Shown piece by piece: positions 34,440 through 44,637 of a stretch of DNA of 64,000 bases. Positions within the stretch are counted from its first letter, which is position 1. The number at the start of each line of letters is the position of its first letter. Both the position numbers and the translations under genes were made by a program. The notes below the pieces were generated by a model. That model was not told the DNA's origin and did no database searches. It worked only from the letters and a program-made list of their open reading frames with translations. Source of the stretch: an uncultured Sphingomonadaceae bacterium (GTDB lineage: Bacteria; Pseudomonadota; Alphaproteobacteria; Sphingomonadales; Sphingomonadaceae); the NCBI GenBank assembly GCA_947496865.1, contig CANMEE010000001.1, positions 487,501-551,500 of the forward strand, read 5' to 3'.

Positions 34440-36379
34440 TGACTCATGTTGAAGATATCAACCCTGATACAATCTACGAAACCGACGCTCTTATTGCCGA
34501 GGATATCGACGCTTATCTTGAGACGCATCAACATAAGACGATGCTGCGCTTTATCACCTGCGGTTCTGTAGATGATGGAAAATCCACGCTCATTGGACGA
34601 TTATTGTATGATTCGAAAATGATCTTTGAAGACCAGCTCGCGTCTTTGGAGGCAGATAGTAAAAAAGTCGGGACGCAAGGGCAGGAAATCGATTTTGCTT
34701 TGCTGGTCGACGGATTGGCTGCCGAACGGGAACAGGGTATTACCATCGACGTTGCCTATCGGTTTTTCGCAACCGAGAAACGCAAGTTCATTGTCGCTGA
34801 TACACCCGGCCATGAGCAATATACCCGAAACATGGTCACCGGTGCATCGACCGCAGATCTCGCTATTATCTTGATCGACGCAAGGCAGGGAATTTTAACC
34901 CAAACGCGGCGCCACAGCTATTTGGCGCATCTGATCGGCATCAAGCATCTGGTCGTTGCGGTGAATAAAATGGACCTCGTCGACTATGATGAAGCGGTCT
35001 ATGATCAGATCATCTCCGATTATGCCGCTTTTGCTGAAGAGATCGGCATAAAAGCCTTTACGCCGATGCCAATCTCTGGATTGGCCGGTGACAATATCAC
35101 CAGCAAATCGGCCAACACGCCATGGTATGACGGGCCTGTCCTCGTTGAGCATTTGGAAAATGTTGAGGTTATGGCAACCGCCAATCAAGCCAATCCGCTG
35201 CGAATGACAGTGCAATGGGTCAATCGACCCAATCTAGATTTCAGGGGTTTTAGCGGTCAAATTGCTAGCGGGATAGTCAAACCGGGAGATCATATCCGCG
35301 TCTTGCCTTCCGGCAAAACATCCACGGTCAAACGCATTGTGACAATGGATGGTGATCTCGATCAAGCGGTCGCTGGCCAGTCGGTTACGCTGACGCTGAC
35401 CGAAGAAATTGATTGCTCCCGCGGGGACGTTATCGCAGCAGCAGATGTTCCCCCACAGGTTGCCGATCAGTTTGAAACCACCATCGTTTGGATGGACGAA
35501 GCAGAATTACTGCCCGGTCGCAGCTATTGGATGAAAATCGGTGCACAATTTGTCAGTACGACTGTCCAATCTCCTAAATATCAGGTGAATGTCAATAATA
35601 TGGAACAGCTGGCCGCTAAGACGCTGGAGCTAAATGGTATCGGTGTTGCTGAAATTTCCACAGATCGGCCGATTATATTCGAACCCTATGAAGATAATCG
35701 TGATCTTGGCGGCTTCATTCTGATCGACAAGATTACCAACGCAACGGTCGCCGCCGGTATGCTGCATTTCTGCTTGCGGCGGTCGCAAAATGTCCATTGG
35801 CAGGATGTTGATATCGACCGCGCCGCTCACGCGCTTCAAAAGCGTCAGGAACCACGCGTGGTTTGGTTCACTGGACTATCGGGTTCTGGTAAATCAACCA
35901 TTGCGAATATGGTTGAAAAACGCCTTCATGCGCTTGGCAAACACAGTTTTCTGTTGGACGGCGACAATGTTCGGCATGGGTTGAACAAAGATCTTGGTTT
36001 TACCGATGCTGATCGGGTGGAAAATATCCGCCGCATAGCCGAGGTTGCCAAATTAATGGCCGATGCCGGCCTCATTGTTCTGACGGCCTTTATTTCGCCA
36101 TTTAGGGCAGAACGGCAGCTGGTCCGGTCCATGCTACCAGATGATGAGTTTATTGAGATATTTGTTGATACGCCATTGTCCGTAGCCGAAGAACGCGATG
36201 TGAAGGGGCTTTACAAGAAAGCACGTGCTGGAGAACTCAAAAATTTCACCGGCATCGATAGCGACTATGAAGTTCCTGACAATCCAGAATTGCGGATCGA
36301 CACGACGAAGATGAGCCCAGAAGAAGCGGCTGAAATTATCGTCGACAAAATTGTCGGTAGCTGGTCATATACGATATGA
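34439..36379 (+). CDS. cysNC: Bifunctional sulfate adenylyltransferase subunit 1/adenylylsulfate kinase
   Basis: The 646-residue fusion has an EF-Tu-like GTPase part (about 35-450) with [26 protein letters not shown] and [10 protein letters not shown] CysC kinase part (about 460-640) follows, with its P-loop [26 protein letters not shown] and [13 protein letters not shown]. The first part drives sulfate adenylation by GTP hydrolysis and the second phosphorylates APS to PAPS. It overlaps cysD by one base and cysQ by four, so the three genes form one operon. Confidence 0.97.
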   Translation: MTHVEDINPDTIYETDALIAEDIDAYLETHQHKTMLRFITCGSVDDGKSTLIGRLLYDSKMIFEDQLASLEADSKKVGTQGQEIDFALLVDGLAAEREQGITIDVAYRFFATEKRKFIVADTPGHEQYTRNMVTGASTADLAIILIDARQGILTQTRRHSYLAHLIGIKHLVVAVNKMDLVDYDEAVYDQIISDYAAFAEEIGIKAFTPMPISGLAGDNITSKSANTPWYDGPVLVEHLENVEVMATANQANPLRMTVQWVNRPNLDFRGFSGQIASGIVKPGDHIRVLPSGKTSTVKRIVTMDGDLDQAVAGQSVTLTLTEEIDCSRGDVIAAADVPPQVADQFETTIVWMDEAELLPGRSYWMKIGAQFVSTTVQSPKYQVNVNNMEQLAAKTLELNGIGVAEISTDRPIIFEPYEDNRDLGGFILIDKITNATVAAGMLHFCLRRSQNVHWQDVDIDRAAHALQKRQEPRVVWFTGLSGSGKSTIANMVEKRLHALGKHSFLLDGDNVRHGLNKDLGFTDADRVENIRRIAEVAKLMADAGLIVLTAFISPFRAERQLVRSMLPDDEFIEIFVDTPLSVAEERDVKGLYKKARAGELKNFTGIDSDYEVPDNPELRIDTTKMSPEEAAEIIVDKIVGSWSYTI

Positions 36380-37104
36380 CGGATGCTGAATTGGCGGCAA
36401 AATTAGCCGCAGATGCGGGTGCATTGCTTTTGGACCTGCGCAATAATTCTGATCTGACCGGCAAAGAGCTTGGTAACTTAGGCGACTGCAAGGCAAATGA
36501 GATGCTGGTGGCCGCTCTGCGCAAATTGCGGCCCGACGATGGCCTGCTGTCTGAAGAGAGCAAGGATACCGATGCACGTTTGGACAAAGACCGCGTTTGG
36601 ATAATCGATCCCGTCGACGGCACACGTGAATATGGCGAGGGTCGCGAAGATTGGGCGGTGCATGTTGCTTTGGCGATCGACGGCAAAGCGTCCGTCGGCG
36701 CGGTGTCCTTACCGGCGCTAGGCCTTACCTTGCGCAGTGATTTACCGATTGCCTTACCTACGCGCAAAGACAAACCGCGCATGGTGGTCAGTCGTTCTCG
36801 GCCGGCCAAGGAAGCCGTCGCGATTGCCGCCATATTGGACGCGGACCTCATCCCCATGGGATCAGCAGGTGCTAAGGCTATGGCTATTGTCCGCGGGGAA
36901 GCCGATATTTATCTCCATTCCGGTGGTCAATATGAATGGGATAATTGCGCACCTGCCGCCGTGGCGCAAGCGCATGATCTGCATTGTTCCCGTATCGATG
37001 CCAGCCCGCTGCGATATAATCAGAAGGACACATATTTGCCGGACCTGCTGATTTGCCATAAGCAAGATGCCAGTCGGATATTGGAATTGGTCAAAACGCT
37101 CTAA
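36376..37104 (+). CDS. cysQ: 3'(2'),5'-bisphosphate nucleotidase
   Basis: The 242-residue enzyme has the inositol-phosphatase superfamily metal sites: [20 protein letters not shown] (DPxDGT) and [17 protein letters not shown]. It removes the 3'-phosphate from PAP, the by-product of PAPS use, which would otherwise accumulate. It overlaps cysNC by 4 bases and ends the sulfate-activation operon. Confidence 0.93.
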   Translation: MTDAELAAKLAADAGALLLDLRNNSDLTGKELGNLGDCKANEMLVAALRKLRPDDGLLSEESKDTDARLDKDRVWIIDPVDGTREYGEGREDWAVHVALAIDGKASVGAVSLPALGLTLRSDLPIALPTRKDKPRMVVSRSRPAKEAVAIAAILDADLIPMGSAGAKAMAIVRGEADIYLHSGGQYEWDNCAPAAVAQAHDLHCSRIDASPLRYNQKDTYLPDLLICHKQDASRILELVKTL

Positions 37105-37343
37105 CGCTTTTGCAAAACCGACAATAAATCGGTCATCGTCCGCATTTCATAGCGTTAAAATTGGCTTGTAGGTGACCTATCTGCAAAGGCCATGCAGCGC
37201 GTGATGGCCATTGTAAAAGATAGAATGAGCTGGATATCGGCTAGAGTAAGTTACTATGCTTGACCGTAAATCTTGATCGGGCCAGAGAGAGACGAACATC
37301 TATTGCCGTCGCCAAATGAATATCATGAGACCAGAGGACAAAT

Positions 37344-38648
37344 ATGAAAATTGCAATGATCGGTTCTGGTTATGTAGGCTTGGTTTCCGGCGCCTGCTTC
37401 GCTGACTTTGGGCATCAGGTCATCTGTGTCGATAAAGACCCCAGCAAAATCGAACAGCTTGATAAAAATATCATGCCGATTTTTGAGCCCGGTCTTGCGC
37501 GATTGGTGGAACGCAATGTCGATGGCGGACGCCTGTCCTTTTCCGGCGATTTGAAAGAATCGGTAAAAGATTGCGATGCTGTATTCATTGCCGTCGGCAC
37601 ACCCTCGCGACGGGGAGATGGGCATGCTGACCTCAGCTATGTCTACGCCGCGACAGAAGAAATTGCCGACGCGATCACCAAGCCGACAGTGGTCATCACA
37701 AAATCTACGGTGCCAGTGGGCACGGGTGATGAAGTAGAGTTGATATTGTCCAAAACACTCAATGCCGATCAATTCGCGGTCATATCCAACCCTGAATTTC
37801 TGCGCGAAGGCGCCGCTATAAACGATTTCAAACGGCCGGATCGTATCGTTATCGGTGCTGAAATCGAATGGGCAAAAGATGTGATGAGTGAAATTTATCG
37901 ACCATTATTTCTCAATGAATCGCCCATCATCTTCACCGGACGGCGAACGGCGGAATTGATAAAATATGCCGCCAATGCGTTTCTGGCCACCAAGATCACA
38001 TTCATCAACGAAATTGCTGATCTATGCGAGAAGGTCGGAGCGGACGTGCAGGAAGTCTCGCGCGGCATCGGATTGGACAATCGGATCGGTGCCAAATTTC
38101 TTCATGCGGGCCCCGGTTATGGCGGCAGCTGTTTTCCAAAAGACACATTAGCGTTGCTCAAAACTGCTCAGGACAATGAAAGCCCGGTCCGGATTGTCGA
38201 AGCGGTGGTACAAGTGAATGACCAGCGCAAACGCGCTATGGGAAGAAAGGTCATACATGCAATGGGCGGAGAGGCGCGCGGCCAGAAGGTCGCCCTGCTC
38301 GGCCTCACTTTCAAACCCAATACCGACGATATGCGCGATGCGCCATCCATCGCCATAGTCCAAACATTGATCGATGCTGGCGCTATCGTCAGCGCCTATG
38401 ACCCGGAAGGTATGGACATAGCGGCTGAACTTATGCCTGATGTGACAATGACTGATAGCAGCTACGATGCTGCTGCAGGCGCCGATGCCGTTGTCATCGT
38501 AACGGAATGGGATGCGTTTCGTGCGCTGGATCTCGACAAATTATCCGCTGCCATGGCAGGCAAAGTTCTGGTCGACTTACGGAATATCTATCATCCGGCT
38601 GATGTCGCCAAAAGTGGTTTGGAATATACAAGTATCGGTCGCGGCTAA
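37344..38648 (+). CDS. ugd: UDP-glucose 6-dehydrogenase
   Basis: The 434-residue enzyme has the N-terminal NAD site KIAMIGSGYVGLVSGACFAD, the substrate domain with LREGAAINDFKRPDR, and the catalytic Cys in GPGYGGSCFPKDT (near residue 260). A second nucleotide-type domain follows with GLTFKPNTDDMRDAPS. It oxidises UDP-glucose to UDP-glucuronate for acidic polysaccharides. AGAGGA precedes the ATG. It starts a run of sugar-nucleotide genes and is separated from cysQ by about 240 bases in which I see no gene. Confidence 0.96.
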   Translation: MKIAMIGSGYVGLVSGACFADFGHQVICVDKDPSKIEQLDKNIMPIFEPGLARLVERNVDGGRLSFSGDLKESVKDCDAVFIAVGTPSRRGDGHADLSYVYAATEEIADAITKPTVVITKSTVPVGTGDEVELILSKTLNADQFAVISNPEFLREGAAINDFKRPDRIVIGAEIEWAKDVMSEIYRPLFLNESPIIFTGRRTAELIKYAANAFLATKITFINEIADLCEKVGADVQEVSRGIGLDNRIGAKFLHAGPGYGGSCFPKDTLALLKTAQDNESPVRIVEAVVQVNDQRKRAMGRKVIHAMGGEARGQKVALLGLTFKPNTDDMRDAPSIAIVQTLIDAGAIVSAYDPEGMDIAAELMPDVTMTDSSYDAAAGADAVVIVTEWDAFRALDLDKLSAAMAGKVLVDLRNIYHPADVAKSGLEYTSIGRG

Positions 38649-38666
38649 CGATCAATTGGGGGGCAC

Positions 38667-39470
38667 ATGAAACTCAGCCGAAAAAAACTTCCCAAACCTT
38701 GGGGGCAGTTGATTCTACCCAAAAAATTTGGCGGAAAACAAAAAGAAAAAATCGGAGAAATCTGGTTTAGGCCCCCCAAAGGCGTCACACCCGACCTATT
38801 GATCAAATATTTATTCACCAGTGAAAAGCTTTCCATTCAAGTTCATCCCAATGACCGTCAGGCACGCCGTAAGGGGCTGCCAAGCGGGAAAGAAGAATGT
38901 TGGTATATATTGGATGCCGAACCCGATGCCGTCCTAGGCATTGGGCTAACCAAAGAGGTCAGCGCAACCAAGCTACACGCTGCAGTAGCCTGTGGCCAAA
39001 TCGAACAACTGATGGACTGGAAACCCGCCAAAAAGGGTGATTTATTCTATATCCCCGCTGGGACTATACACGCGATAGGACCTGGAATAACGCTCATCGA
39101 AATACAGCAAAATTCTGATATGACCTATCGGCTCTACGATTATGGCCGACCGCGCGAATTGCACTTGGAAGATGCTCTGTCAGTAGCCTCTCCCGCCCCC
39201 TATGACTTGAAAAACTATAGCGAGACTGTGTTTGATCAATCAATGCAGTTGATTGATGGTCCTCATTTCCGGTTATTTCAGATAGTGGGAGATGATCATA
39301 ACATATTAAGGAATGTTGTAGCAGGAGAGTGGCAGGTTGTTCCGGTGGAAGGGCAAATCACCGCCAGAGGCAAAAAAATCGGTCCGGGAGAATGTGGACT
39401 GTGCACAAAGGCTTCCGAAATTGATTTGTCCCGCAATCGCAAAGCCCTGATCGCATGTAGCATGAAGTGA
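38667..39470 (+). CDS. manA: Mannose-6-phosphate isomerase, class I
   Basis: The 267-residue enzyme is a short cupin-type PMI. The metal site residues are in SIQVHPND (Gln, His), GKEECWYIL (Glu) and IPAGTIHAIGPG (His), and EIQQNSDMTYRLYDYGR follows. It converts fructose-6-phosphate to mannose-6-phosphate. It lies 18 bases after ugd and 10 before the GDP-mannose pyrophosphorylase, so the three are probably one operon. Confidence 0.9.
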   Translation: MKLSRKKLPKPWGQLILPKKFGGKQKEKIGEIWFRPPKGVTPDLLIKYLFTSEKLSIQVHPNDRQARRKGLPSGKEECWYILDAEPDAVLGIGLTKEVSATKLHAAVACGQIEQLMDWKPAKKGDLFYIPAGTIHAIGPGITLIEIQQNSDMTYRLYDYGRPRELHLEDALSVASPAPYDLKNYSETVFDQSMQLIDGPHFRLFQIVGDDHNILRNVVAGEWQVVPVEGQITARGKKIGPGECGLCTKASEIDLSRNRKALIACSMK

Positions 39471-39480
39471 AGTCGAGAAA

Positions 39481-40548
39481 ATGAACAAGAATGACCACAT
39501 CACGCCTGTGATCCTGTCGGGTGGCTCTGGAACGCGTTTGTGGCCGGTATCGACGGATGAGCAGCCCAAGCAGTTCCTGAATCTGACCGGCCCGCTCAGC
39601 ATGTTCCAAATGACGTTGGAAAGATGTCTGGATCCCGATCTGTTTGAACTGCCGATCATTGTCGGCGGTGCCAAACACGCTGCTCTTGCCGAACAGCAAA
39701 TGGAAGAAATAGGTGCACGCACGGCGGCTCATATTTTAGAGCCTTGTGCCAGAAACACCGCGCCAGCAATTGCATTGGCCGCCCTTGCCTGCGAAAACCG
39801 ACAAAGCACGATGCTTGTCATGCCTAGCGATCACGTAATTCAAAACGTTCCGGCATTTCTAAACGCTGTGCAGCAGTCATTGCCCTTGGCCAAAGCGCGA
39901 TGGTTGGTGACTTTCGGCATTAAGCCGGATGGTCCCGAAACCGGATATGGCTATATTCAGCAAGGCGAAGCCATATTCGGCAGCACCAACAGCTTTGCAG
40001 CAAAAGACTTTGTCGAAAAACCCAATCACGAAAATGCCGAAAAAATGCTCGGCAACGGCGGATATCATTGGAATGCAGGCATTTTCCTATTTCGAGCTGA
40101 CACCTATTTGGAAGCCTTGGGAGAATATGCGCCAGAAATGCTGGAAGCGGCGCAAAATGCGATGGACAAGGCGCGCAGAGACGAAAACCAAATAAAGCCG
40201 GATGAAGCAAGCTTTGCGCAAGCGCCCTCCGACTCCATTGACTATGCTATTATGGAAAAGGCCGAGAAGGTTGCCGTCACGCCAATTAATCCGGGTTGGT
40301 CCGACGTGGGCAGCTGGGATTCTCTGTTTGAAATTAGTAGTTCAGATGATCATTCCAATGTTATCTCGGGAGACGTTCTGGTGATTGATGCGAAAGACAA
40401 TCTGATCCACGCTAATGGGCTTGAAGTTACGGCATTTGGTGTCAGCGACCTGATCGTGGTCGCGAGCGGGAACAAGGTCATGATCATGCCGCGAGGCCAG
40501 TCGCAAAATGTGAAAAAGATTGTGACGCAGCGACAAAAAATCGATTGA
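39481..40548 (+). CDS. manC: Mannose-1-phosphate guanylyltransferase
   Basis: The 355-residue enzyme carries the pyrophosphorylase motif LSGGSGTRLWPVS near residue 12, EPCARNTAPAIALAAL, VMPSDHVI, FVEKPNHENA and YHWNAGIFLF. It makes GDP-mannose from mannose-1-phosphate and GTP for exopolysaccharide or O-antigen. It lacks the C-terminal isomerase domain of the larger type, which fits the separate manA just upstream. No phosphomannomutase is in this run. Confidence 0.93.
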   Translation: MNKNDHITPVILSGGSGTRLWPVSTDEQPKQFLNLTGPLSMFQMTLERCLDPDLFELPIIVGGAKHAALAEQQMEEIGARTAAHILEPCARNTAPAIALAALACENRQSTMLVMPSDHVIQNVPAFLNAVQQSLPLAKARWLVTFGIKPDGPETGYGYIQQGEAIFGSTNSFAAKDFVEKPNHENAEKMLGNGGYHWNAGIFLFRADTYLEALGEYAPEMLEAAQNAMDKARRDENQIKPDEASFAQAPSDSIDYAIMEKAEKVAVTPINPGWSDVGSWDSLFEISSSDDHSNVISGDVLVIDAKDNLIHANGLEVTAFGVSDLIVVASGNKVMIMPRGQSQNVKKIVTQRQKID

Positions 40549-40562
40549 TTCAAGGGGTTTTT

Positions 40563-40967
40563 CTAGGTCTCGACCACATAGGAAGCCTCAGTTTTTTCGG
40601 CTCTACCAATCATCCACCCCGGCCAGTACCGCGCGATCAACATAAGGATTGTCGGAACCACCATGGTGTTCCACATATCATGATAGGCTTCCGCTTTAAA
40701 ATACAATATCGAGGCTTCGGTGTCGCCAACGCCTTGATAATCAAAATATTCGTTGATGCTGGCAACAAGAAATACCGCAATCCATGGCCAAGGACTGCCA
40801 AGCCCTCTGCGAAAAAATAACGAAAGGAAAAGCTGGATAGCGAGCGCGCAATATATGTGCAGTGCATCGCGATCGAGCCCAGTTGTGCTTTCCAGCCACA
40901 TTTTTATCTCTAGCCAATCCATAACAGCCCATTGGCGAAGCAATCTATAACCGTCAATGAACAACAT
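40563..40967 (-). CDS. Small integral membrane protein, VanZ-like outline
   Basis: The 134-residue protein has an N-terminal basic segment, then three hydrophobic helices (about 38-55, 60-75, 100-120). The motif SINEYFDYQGVG in a loop and YHDMWNTMVVPTILML before the last helix recall VanZ-like or related membrane proteins, but the match is only in outline. Starts at 40967 and 40922 are both possible. It converges with manC. The function is unknown. Confidence 0.6.
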   Translation of the reverse strand: MLFIDGYRLLRQWAVMDWLEIKMWLESTTGLDRDALHIYCALAIQLFLSLFFRRGLGSPWPWIAVFLVASINEYFDYQGVGDTEASILYFKAEAYHDMWNTMVVPTILMLIARYWPGWMIGRAEKTEASYVVET

Positions 40968-41158
40968 TCCGGTTTTGGTGCTATTGCGTTTAACCGTCCC
41001 GCCGGATGCGCAGGACGCCTCATGCTTCGCGGCATCAGCCAGGGTTTTCAGCTTTTATTCGATCGAGCTTTTGCGCTTTGCTCTTATTATATTCCTTTTG
41101 ACGGAACAGGAGGAACAAACAATCTACAAACGCCCAGTTTATTCTGCTGAAATATCCA

Positions 41159-41908
41159 TCAGTTGAGCGGTTTTTGCCAAACAACCGTCAGATATTTGTT
41201 GCAAAAGCCGTCAACCAAAGTGGACCGGATACGGCTATATACCGCTTTCGGGTGAGACAAATAATAGCCAATCAGGTTTTTACGCATATCGTCGAGGCGT
41301 GCTTCGTTGCCGCTGACGATCTTGAACGGGCTAAAGGGTTGCACTTGGTCCATCGAATCAATTTCCTTCAATCCCAGTTCCATACCGAGTTTCCGAAAAG
41401 AGGCTTTGGTAAAATCGTGTAGGTGATAGGGATTAACGTCTACAGACGGTGTTACCGGAACCGAAGCGATCAACTTTCCGCCCGGCCGCAGCAAACGTGC
41501 GAAATTGGCCAAAAGCGCCACCGGATCGGGAACATGTTCAACCGTTTCCAAAGACACAATCGTATCAAAACCCTTATCATCCCGCAATGCGCAGCCGTCG
41601 CCCTGTCTAAAGGAGACAGTCTCTGATGCGTAGGATTCTGAAGCGTAATTGGCGGCTTTGGGATCAATGTCGACGCCCAGTACTTCCAAGGGTTTATTTT
41701 CTGCCTGCGCCAAAATCGCCGTGCCGTAACCGACCCCGCACGCACAATCGAGCACGCGGCCCCCTACGATGAAGCTGGAAGCAAAATGATAGCGGTCCAT
41801 ATGCAATTCGAGCGTTTCCCGGCCAGTCGCATCGTCGTCGGTAAGTGTACCGGGGACAAGTCTCTCTAAAGAGATAGAGGACGGTGATTCTTTCATAGTT
41901 TCGGTCAT
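41159..41908 (-). CDS. Class I SAM-dependent methyltransferase
   Basis: The 249-residue protein has the SAM motif VLDCACGVGYGTAIL (near residue 58), the acidic loop LGVDIDPKA, DTIVSLETVEHVPDP and LLRPGGKLIASVP. These are typical of methyltransferase type 11 enzymes, including many that act on lipopolysaccharide or exopolysaccharide sugars. The start is MTETMKES with GGAG upstream. It diverges from the glycosylation cassette with about 120 bases between; a link to envelope glycans is inference from position. Confidence 0.88.
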   Translation of the reverse strand: MTETMKESPSSISLERLVPGTLTDDDATGRETLELHMDRYHFASSFIVGGRVLDCACGVGYGTAILAQAENKPLEVLGVDIDPKAANYASESYASETVSFRQGDGCALRDDKGFDTIVSLETVEHVPDPVALLANFARLLRPGGKLIASVPVTPSVDVNPYHLHDFTKASFRKLGMELGLKEIDSMDQVQPFSPFKIVSGNEARLDDMRKNLIGYYLSHPKAVYSRIRSTLVDGFCNKYLTVVWQKPLN

Positions 41909-42030
41909 AGCTACTCCGGCATTTTCTATATGTAGCAACCGTTTACATCACCAAAAGTTAATAGTCCGTAAACTATATTTAAGGCTCTTCGAAACCAAAA
42001 ATTAACCATTATGGCCATAGATGCAAAGCC

Positions 42031-43593
42031 ATGGAAAACACCGCGATAATTGCGCCCAAGCGCTTGAACATGGCCTTGCAAAGCTTGAGTTCCGGCCGCG
42101 CTTATTTGATTCTGTGCGTCGCTTATTTTGCAATCATGATCGGTTATTATCTGTTCGATCCGTTTGGATTTGAACATCCTGGCCGCGATACATGGCATCA
42201 TCTTGCCGTTCTTAGAGAATTGATGGTCTCGCCATTTGATCCATCAAACCCTCATTTGGCAACTAACGAACCATCGCGATATTACACGCCGTTAAATATC
42301 GTGGCGGCCCTCATCGGAAACATGTTCAATATCGTTCCTTGGGCGCTTTTCAGTTTCATGGGAGCGGCTATATGTGTCGCCTTTTGTGCAGCGACCTGGC
42401 TATTTGCGAAACGCTATTACAAAGCGAATTGGGCGCCTGCTATTCTTCTCACCATCCTGCTATTTGCTTGGGGTGCTCAACGCGGTCATGCGGGCTTTCA
42501 TAATTTTGCGACCTTCATTAGCAGCGGCGGTTATCCCGCTACCCAAGCGCTAGTAATGGGTATGCTGAGTTGGTTTCTCTGCCTGTTTGCGCTTGAGGAA
42601 CAAAAATTTTACCGCCTGAACCTCGCGCTTCTGGCGATCCTAACCGCAGCCATTGTGATTACGCACCAGTTCAGTGCGTTCATCATGCTCGCGGGCACAG
42701 GCAGCTTCATATTATTCCACAAATCAGCCGCGATGAGCCGGAAAGTGACTTTGTTAAGCGCGCTTTTCGTTGGCGGATTGCTGTCTCTAATATGGCCATA
42801 TTTCAACCCGCTAGATGTTGTTATGTCAGCATCCGATCCGCGTTGGGAATCCGATGCCAAAGAGATGACGACGATATCATATCTCATCTTGATGGCAGCT
42901 CCGACCATATTGGGTATCCTCGGCTTTCGCGACGCCAAAACCGGTCAGGTACGCTGGGACATTCTGGCGCCTGTACTATTTTTTACGGCCGCCTACCTGC
43001 TGCTGGTGGCTCTCGATATGTCTATCGCCCACCGCTTTCCGCCAGCCATTATACTATATCTTCAACTGGCACTGACATGGGCCGTTTTATCATCAAACTT
43101 CTTCAAGAAAACCAGCCCAGCCATGCGCGGCATACTGACAATATCCGGACTTATCTTCATTGGATTTAGCATGTATATCGCGTCGGTCCCGCGTCAGATG
43201 GAGTTTGTAACCCGCGCATCACATGGCCGGATGCTTCCTTCGGTTGATCAGATGCAAGCTCATTTACCCGCAGGATCCATCTCGTTTGCGACCAAAAACA
43301 TCGTCTATCCGTTGCAGTCAACAGGCCATCGCGTCGTTTCTATTCCGCGTCCCGAACCCGTCGCGCCGAGCCTGTTCGAACGACAGGCCGCGACCGACAA
43401 GTTTTTTGCAGCAGGCACCACTCAAGCCGAACGTCGCGCGCTTATCGGCCAATGGAATGCCACTCATATCGCCTTTGCTCCGCCCGACATGACCCGCGCG
43501 ATCGCAAAGGAGCTGCGCAAATTTGGTCCATCGCGAAAGTTCACACGGAATATGGAAATTATCACCATCGCGACCGTGGAAGGTGAAAGATGA
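42031..43593 (+). CDS. Polytopic membrane protein, GT-C glycosyltransferase-like
   Basis: The 520-residue protein has about ten membrane helices (first near 25-40, last near 375-395) and a soluble C-terminal domain (about 400-520). The first long extramembrane loop contains HPGRDTWHHLAVLRELM and TNEPSRYYTPLN. Acidic and aromatic residues in this loop are what GT-C enzymes (ArnT, PMT or O-antigen glucosyltransferase types) use for catalysis. It overlaps the following DMT half-transporter by 4 bases. I call it GT-C-like from topology and neighbours, not from a diagnostic motif. Confidence 0.65.
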   Translation: MENTAIIAPKRLNMALQSLSSGRAYLILCVAYFAIMIGYYLFDPFGFEHPGRDTWHHLAVLRELMVSPFDPSNPHLATNEPSRYYTPLNIVAALIGNMFNIVPWALFSFMGAAICVAFCAATWLFAKRYYKANWAPAILLTILLFAWGAQRGHAGFHNFATFISSGGYPATQALVMGMLSWFLCLFALEEQKFYRLNLALLAILTAAIVITHQFSAFIMLAGTGSFILFHKSAAMSRKVTLLSALFVGGLLSLIWPYFNPLDVVMSASDPRWESDAKEMTTISYLILMAAPTILGILGFRDAKTGQVRWDILAPVLFFTAAYLLLVALDMSIAHRFPPAIILYLQLALTWAVLSSNFFKKTSPAMRGILTISGLIFIGFSMYIASVPRQMEFVTRASHGRMLPSVDQMQAHLPAGSISFATKNIVYPLQSTGHRVVSIPRPEPVAPSLFERQAATDKFFAAGTTQAERRALIGQWNATHIAFAPPDMTRAIAKELRKFGPSRKFTRNMEIITIATVEGER

Positions 43594-43949
43594 CCCGGCT
43601 CCTCTGGATCGTTCTGATCTTATATCCCATCGCTGTCGGTGCTGGACAAATTTTGTTCAAACTGGCTTCGCAGCGTCTGCGACCAGACCAACCGATTTGG
43701 GTGCAGGCCATGGAACCCATGCTGGTTGGTGCTGTCACCCTCTATGGCGCACTGGCTGTCGTATGGATATTAATTGTCCGGGAATTGCCACTTAGCGCTG
43801 CCTATCCGTTTGTCGCCTTATCATTCGTTTTCACGCCGCTATTCGCCTGGCTGTTGCTCGGTGAAAAGCTCAACCCTGCTTACATGATCGGCATTGCCTT
43901 CATCTGCGCGGGTGTCATCATCACGCAAAGGGCCGTTCATGCTATATGA
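43590..43949 (+). CDS. Half-size DMT/EamA membrane protein (ArnE/ArnF-like)
   Basis: The 119-residue protein has four membrane helices and the small DMT pattern: SAAYPFVALSFVFTPLFAWLLLGE followed by AFICAGVIIT. ArnE/ArnF-type pairs flip undecaprenyl-phosphate sugars across the inner membrane. It overlaps the GT-C-like gene by 4 bases and the GT2 gene by 11 bases, so all are read together. Flippase activity is inference. Confidence 0.78.
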   Translation: MTRLLWIVLILYPIAVGAGQILFKLASQRLRPDQPIWVQAMEPMLVGAVTLYGALAVVWILIVRELPLSAAYPFVALSFVFTPLFAWLLLGEKLNPAYMIGIAFICAGVIITQRAVHAI

Positions 43950-44637
43950 TCCCATAAACCTTCAAAAAGACGTTTGGATCGTCATTCCCGCCTATAATGA
44001 GGGCGGGATGATTGCGGATGTCATTGCCGAAGTGGGCACTATGTTTCCCAATATCATCGTCATCGATGATGCATCATCGGACGAAACGTCTATGGTCGCA
44101 CGAAAAGCGGGTGCTACCGTTCTCAGGCATCCGTTCAATTTAGGCCAGGGTGCGGCCCTGCAAACAGGTATTGAATTTGCCCTGTCACGAGGCGCGAACC
44201 ATATTGTAACCTTCGACGCAGATGGCCAGCATCATATTGAGGACGTCCCCGTCATGCTGGAACAATTGGAACAAAGCGGAGCCGACTTGGCCCTCGGCAG
44301 CCGTTTTCTGGGCACCACGGTCGGGATGAGCCAATCACGCGGCCTGTTGTTGAAGGCAGCAACCCTGTTCACCCAAATTACAACCGGTTTGAAACTAACC
44401 GATTGCCACAATGGTTTGCGGGTTTTTACGGCAAAGGCCGCAGGGCAACTGAACCTTCGCCAGAACCGAATGGCTCATGCCTCGGAAATACTGGCCGGCA
44501 TCCGCAAAAATCGTTTTGATTTCGTCGAAGTGCCAGTGACCATCACCTATTCGGATTATTCAAAGGAAAAAGGCCAGACGTTCACCGACGCTTTTGTTAT
44601 TTTCCGCGACCTTATTGCAGCGAGGCTTCTATCATGA
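43939..44637 (+). CDS. Family 2 glycosyltransferase, polyprenyl-phosphate sugar synthase type
   Basis: From MLYDPINLQK the enzyme has 232 residues. It shows GT2 motifs: VWIVIPAYNEGGMIADVI, IVIDDASSDETS, FDADGQHHIEDVP (DxD-like) and LGSRFLG. It lacks the membrane tail of larger DPM1-like enzymes. Members transfer hexose from a nucleotide sugar to a lipid phosphate at the inner face of the membrane. Placement between a flippase-like gene and DUF2304 supports that role. It overlaps DUF2304 by 4 bases. Confidence 0.86.
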   Translation: MLYDPINLQKDVWIVIPAYNEGGMIADVIAEVGTMFPNIIVIDDASSDETSMVARKAGATVLRHPFNLGQGAALQTGIEFALSRGANHIVTFDADGQHHIEDVPVMLEQLEQSGADLALGSRFLGTTVGMSQSRGLLLKAATLFTQITTGLKLTDCHNGLRVFTAKAAGQLNLRQNRMAHASEILAGIRKNRFDFVEVPVTITYSDYSKEKGQTFTDAFVIFRDLIAARLLS

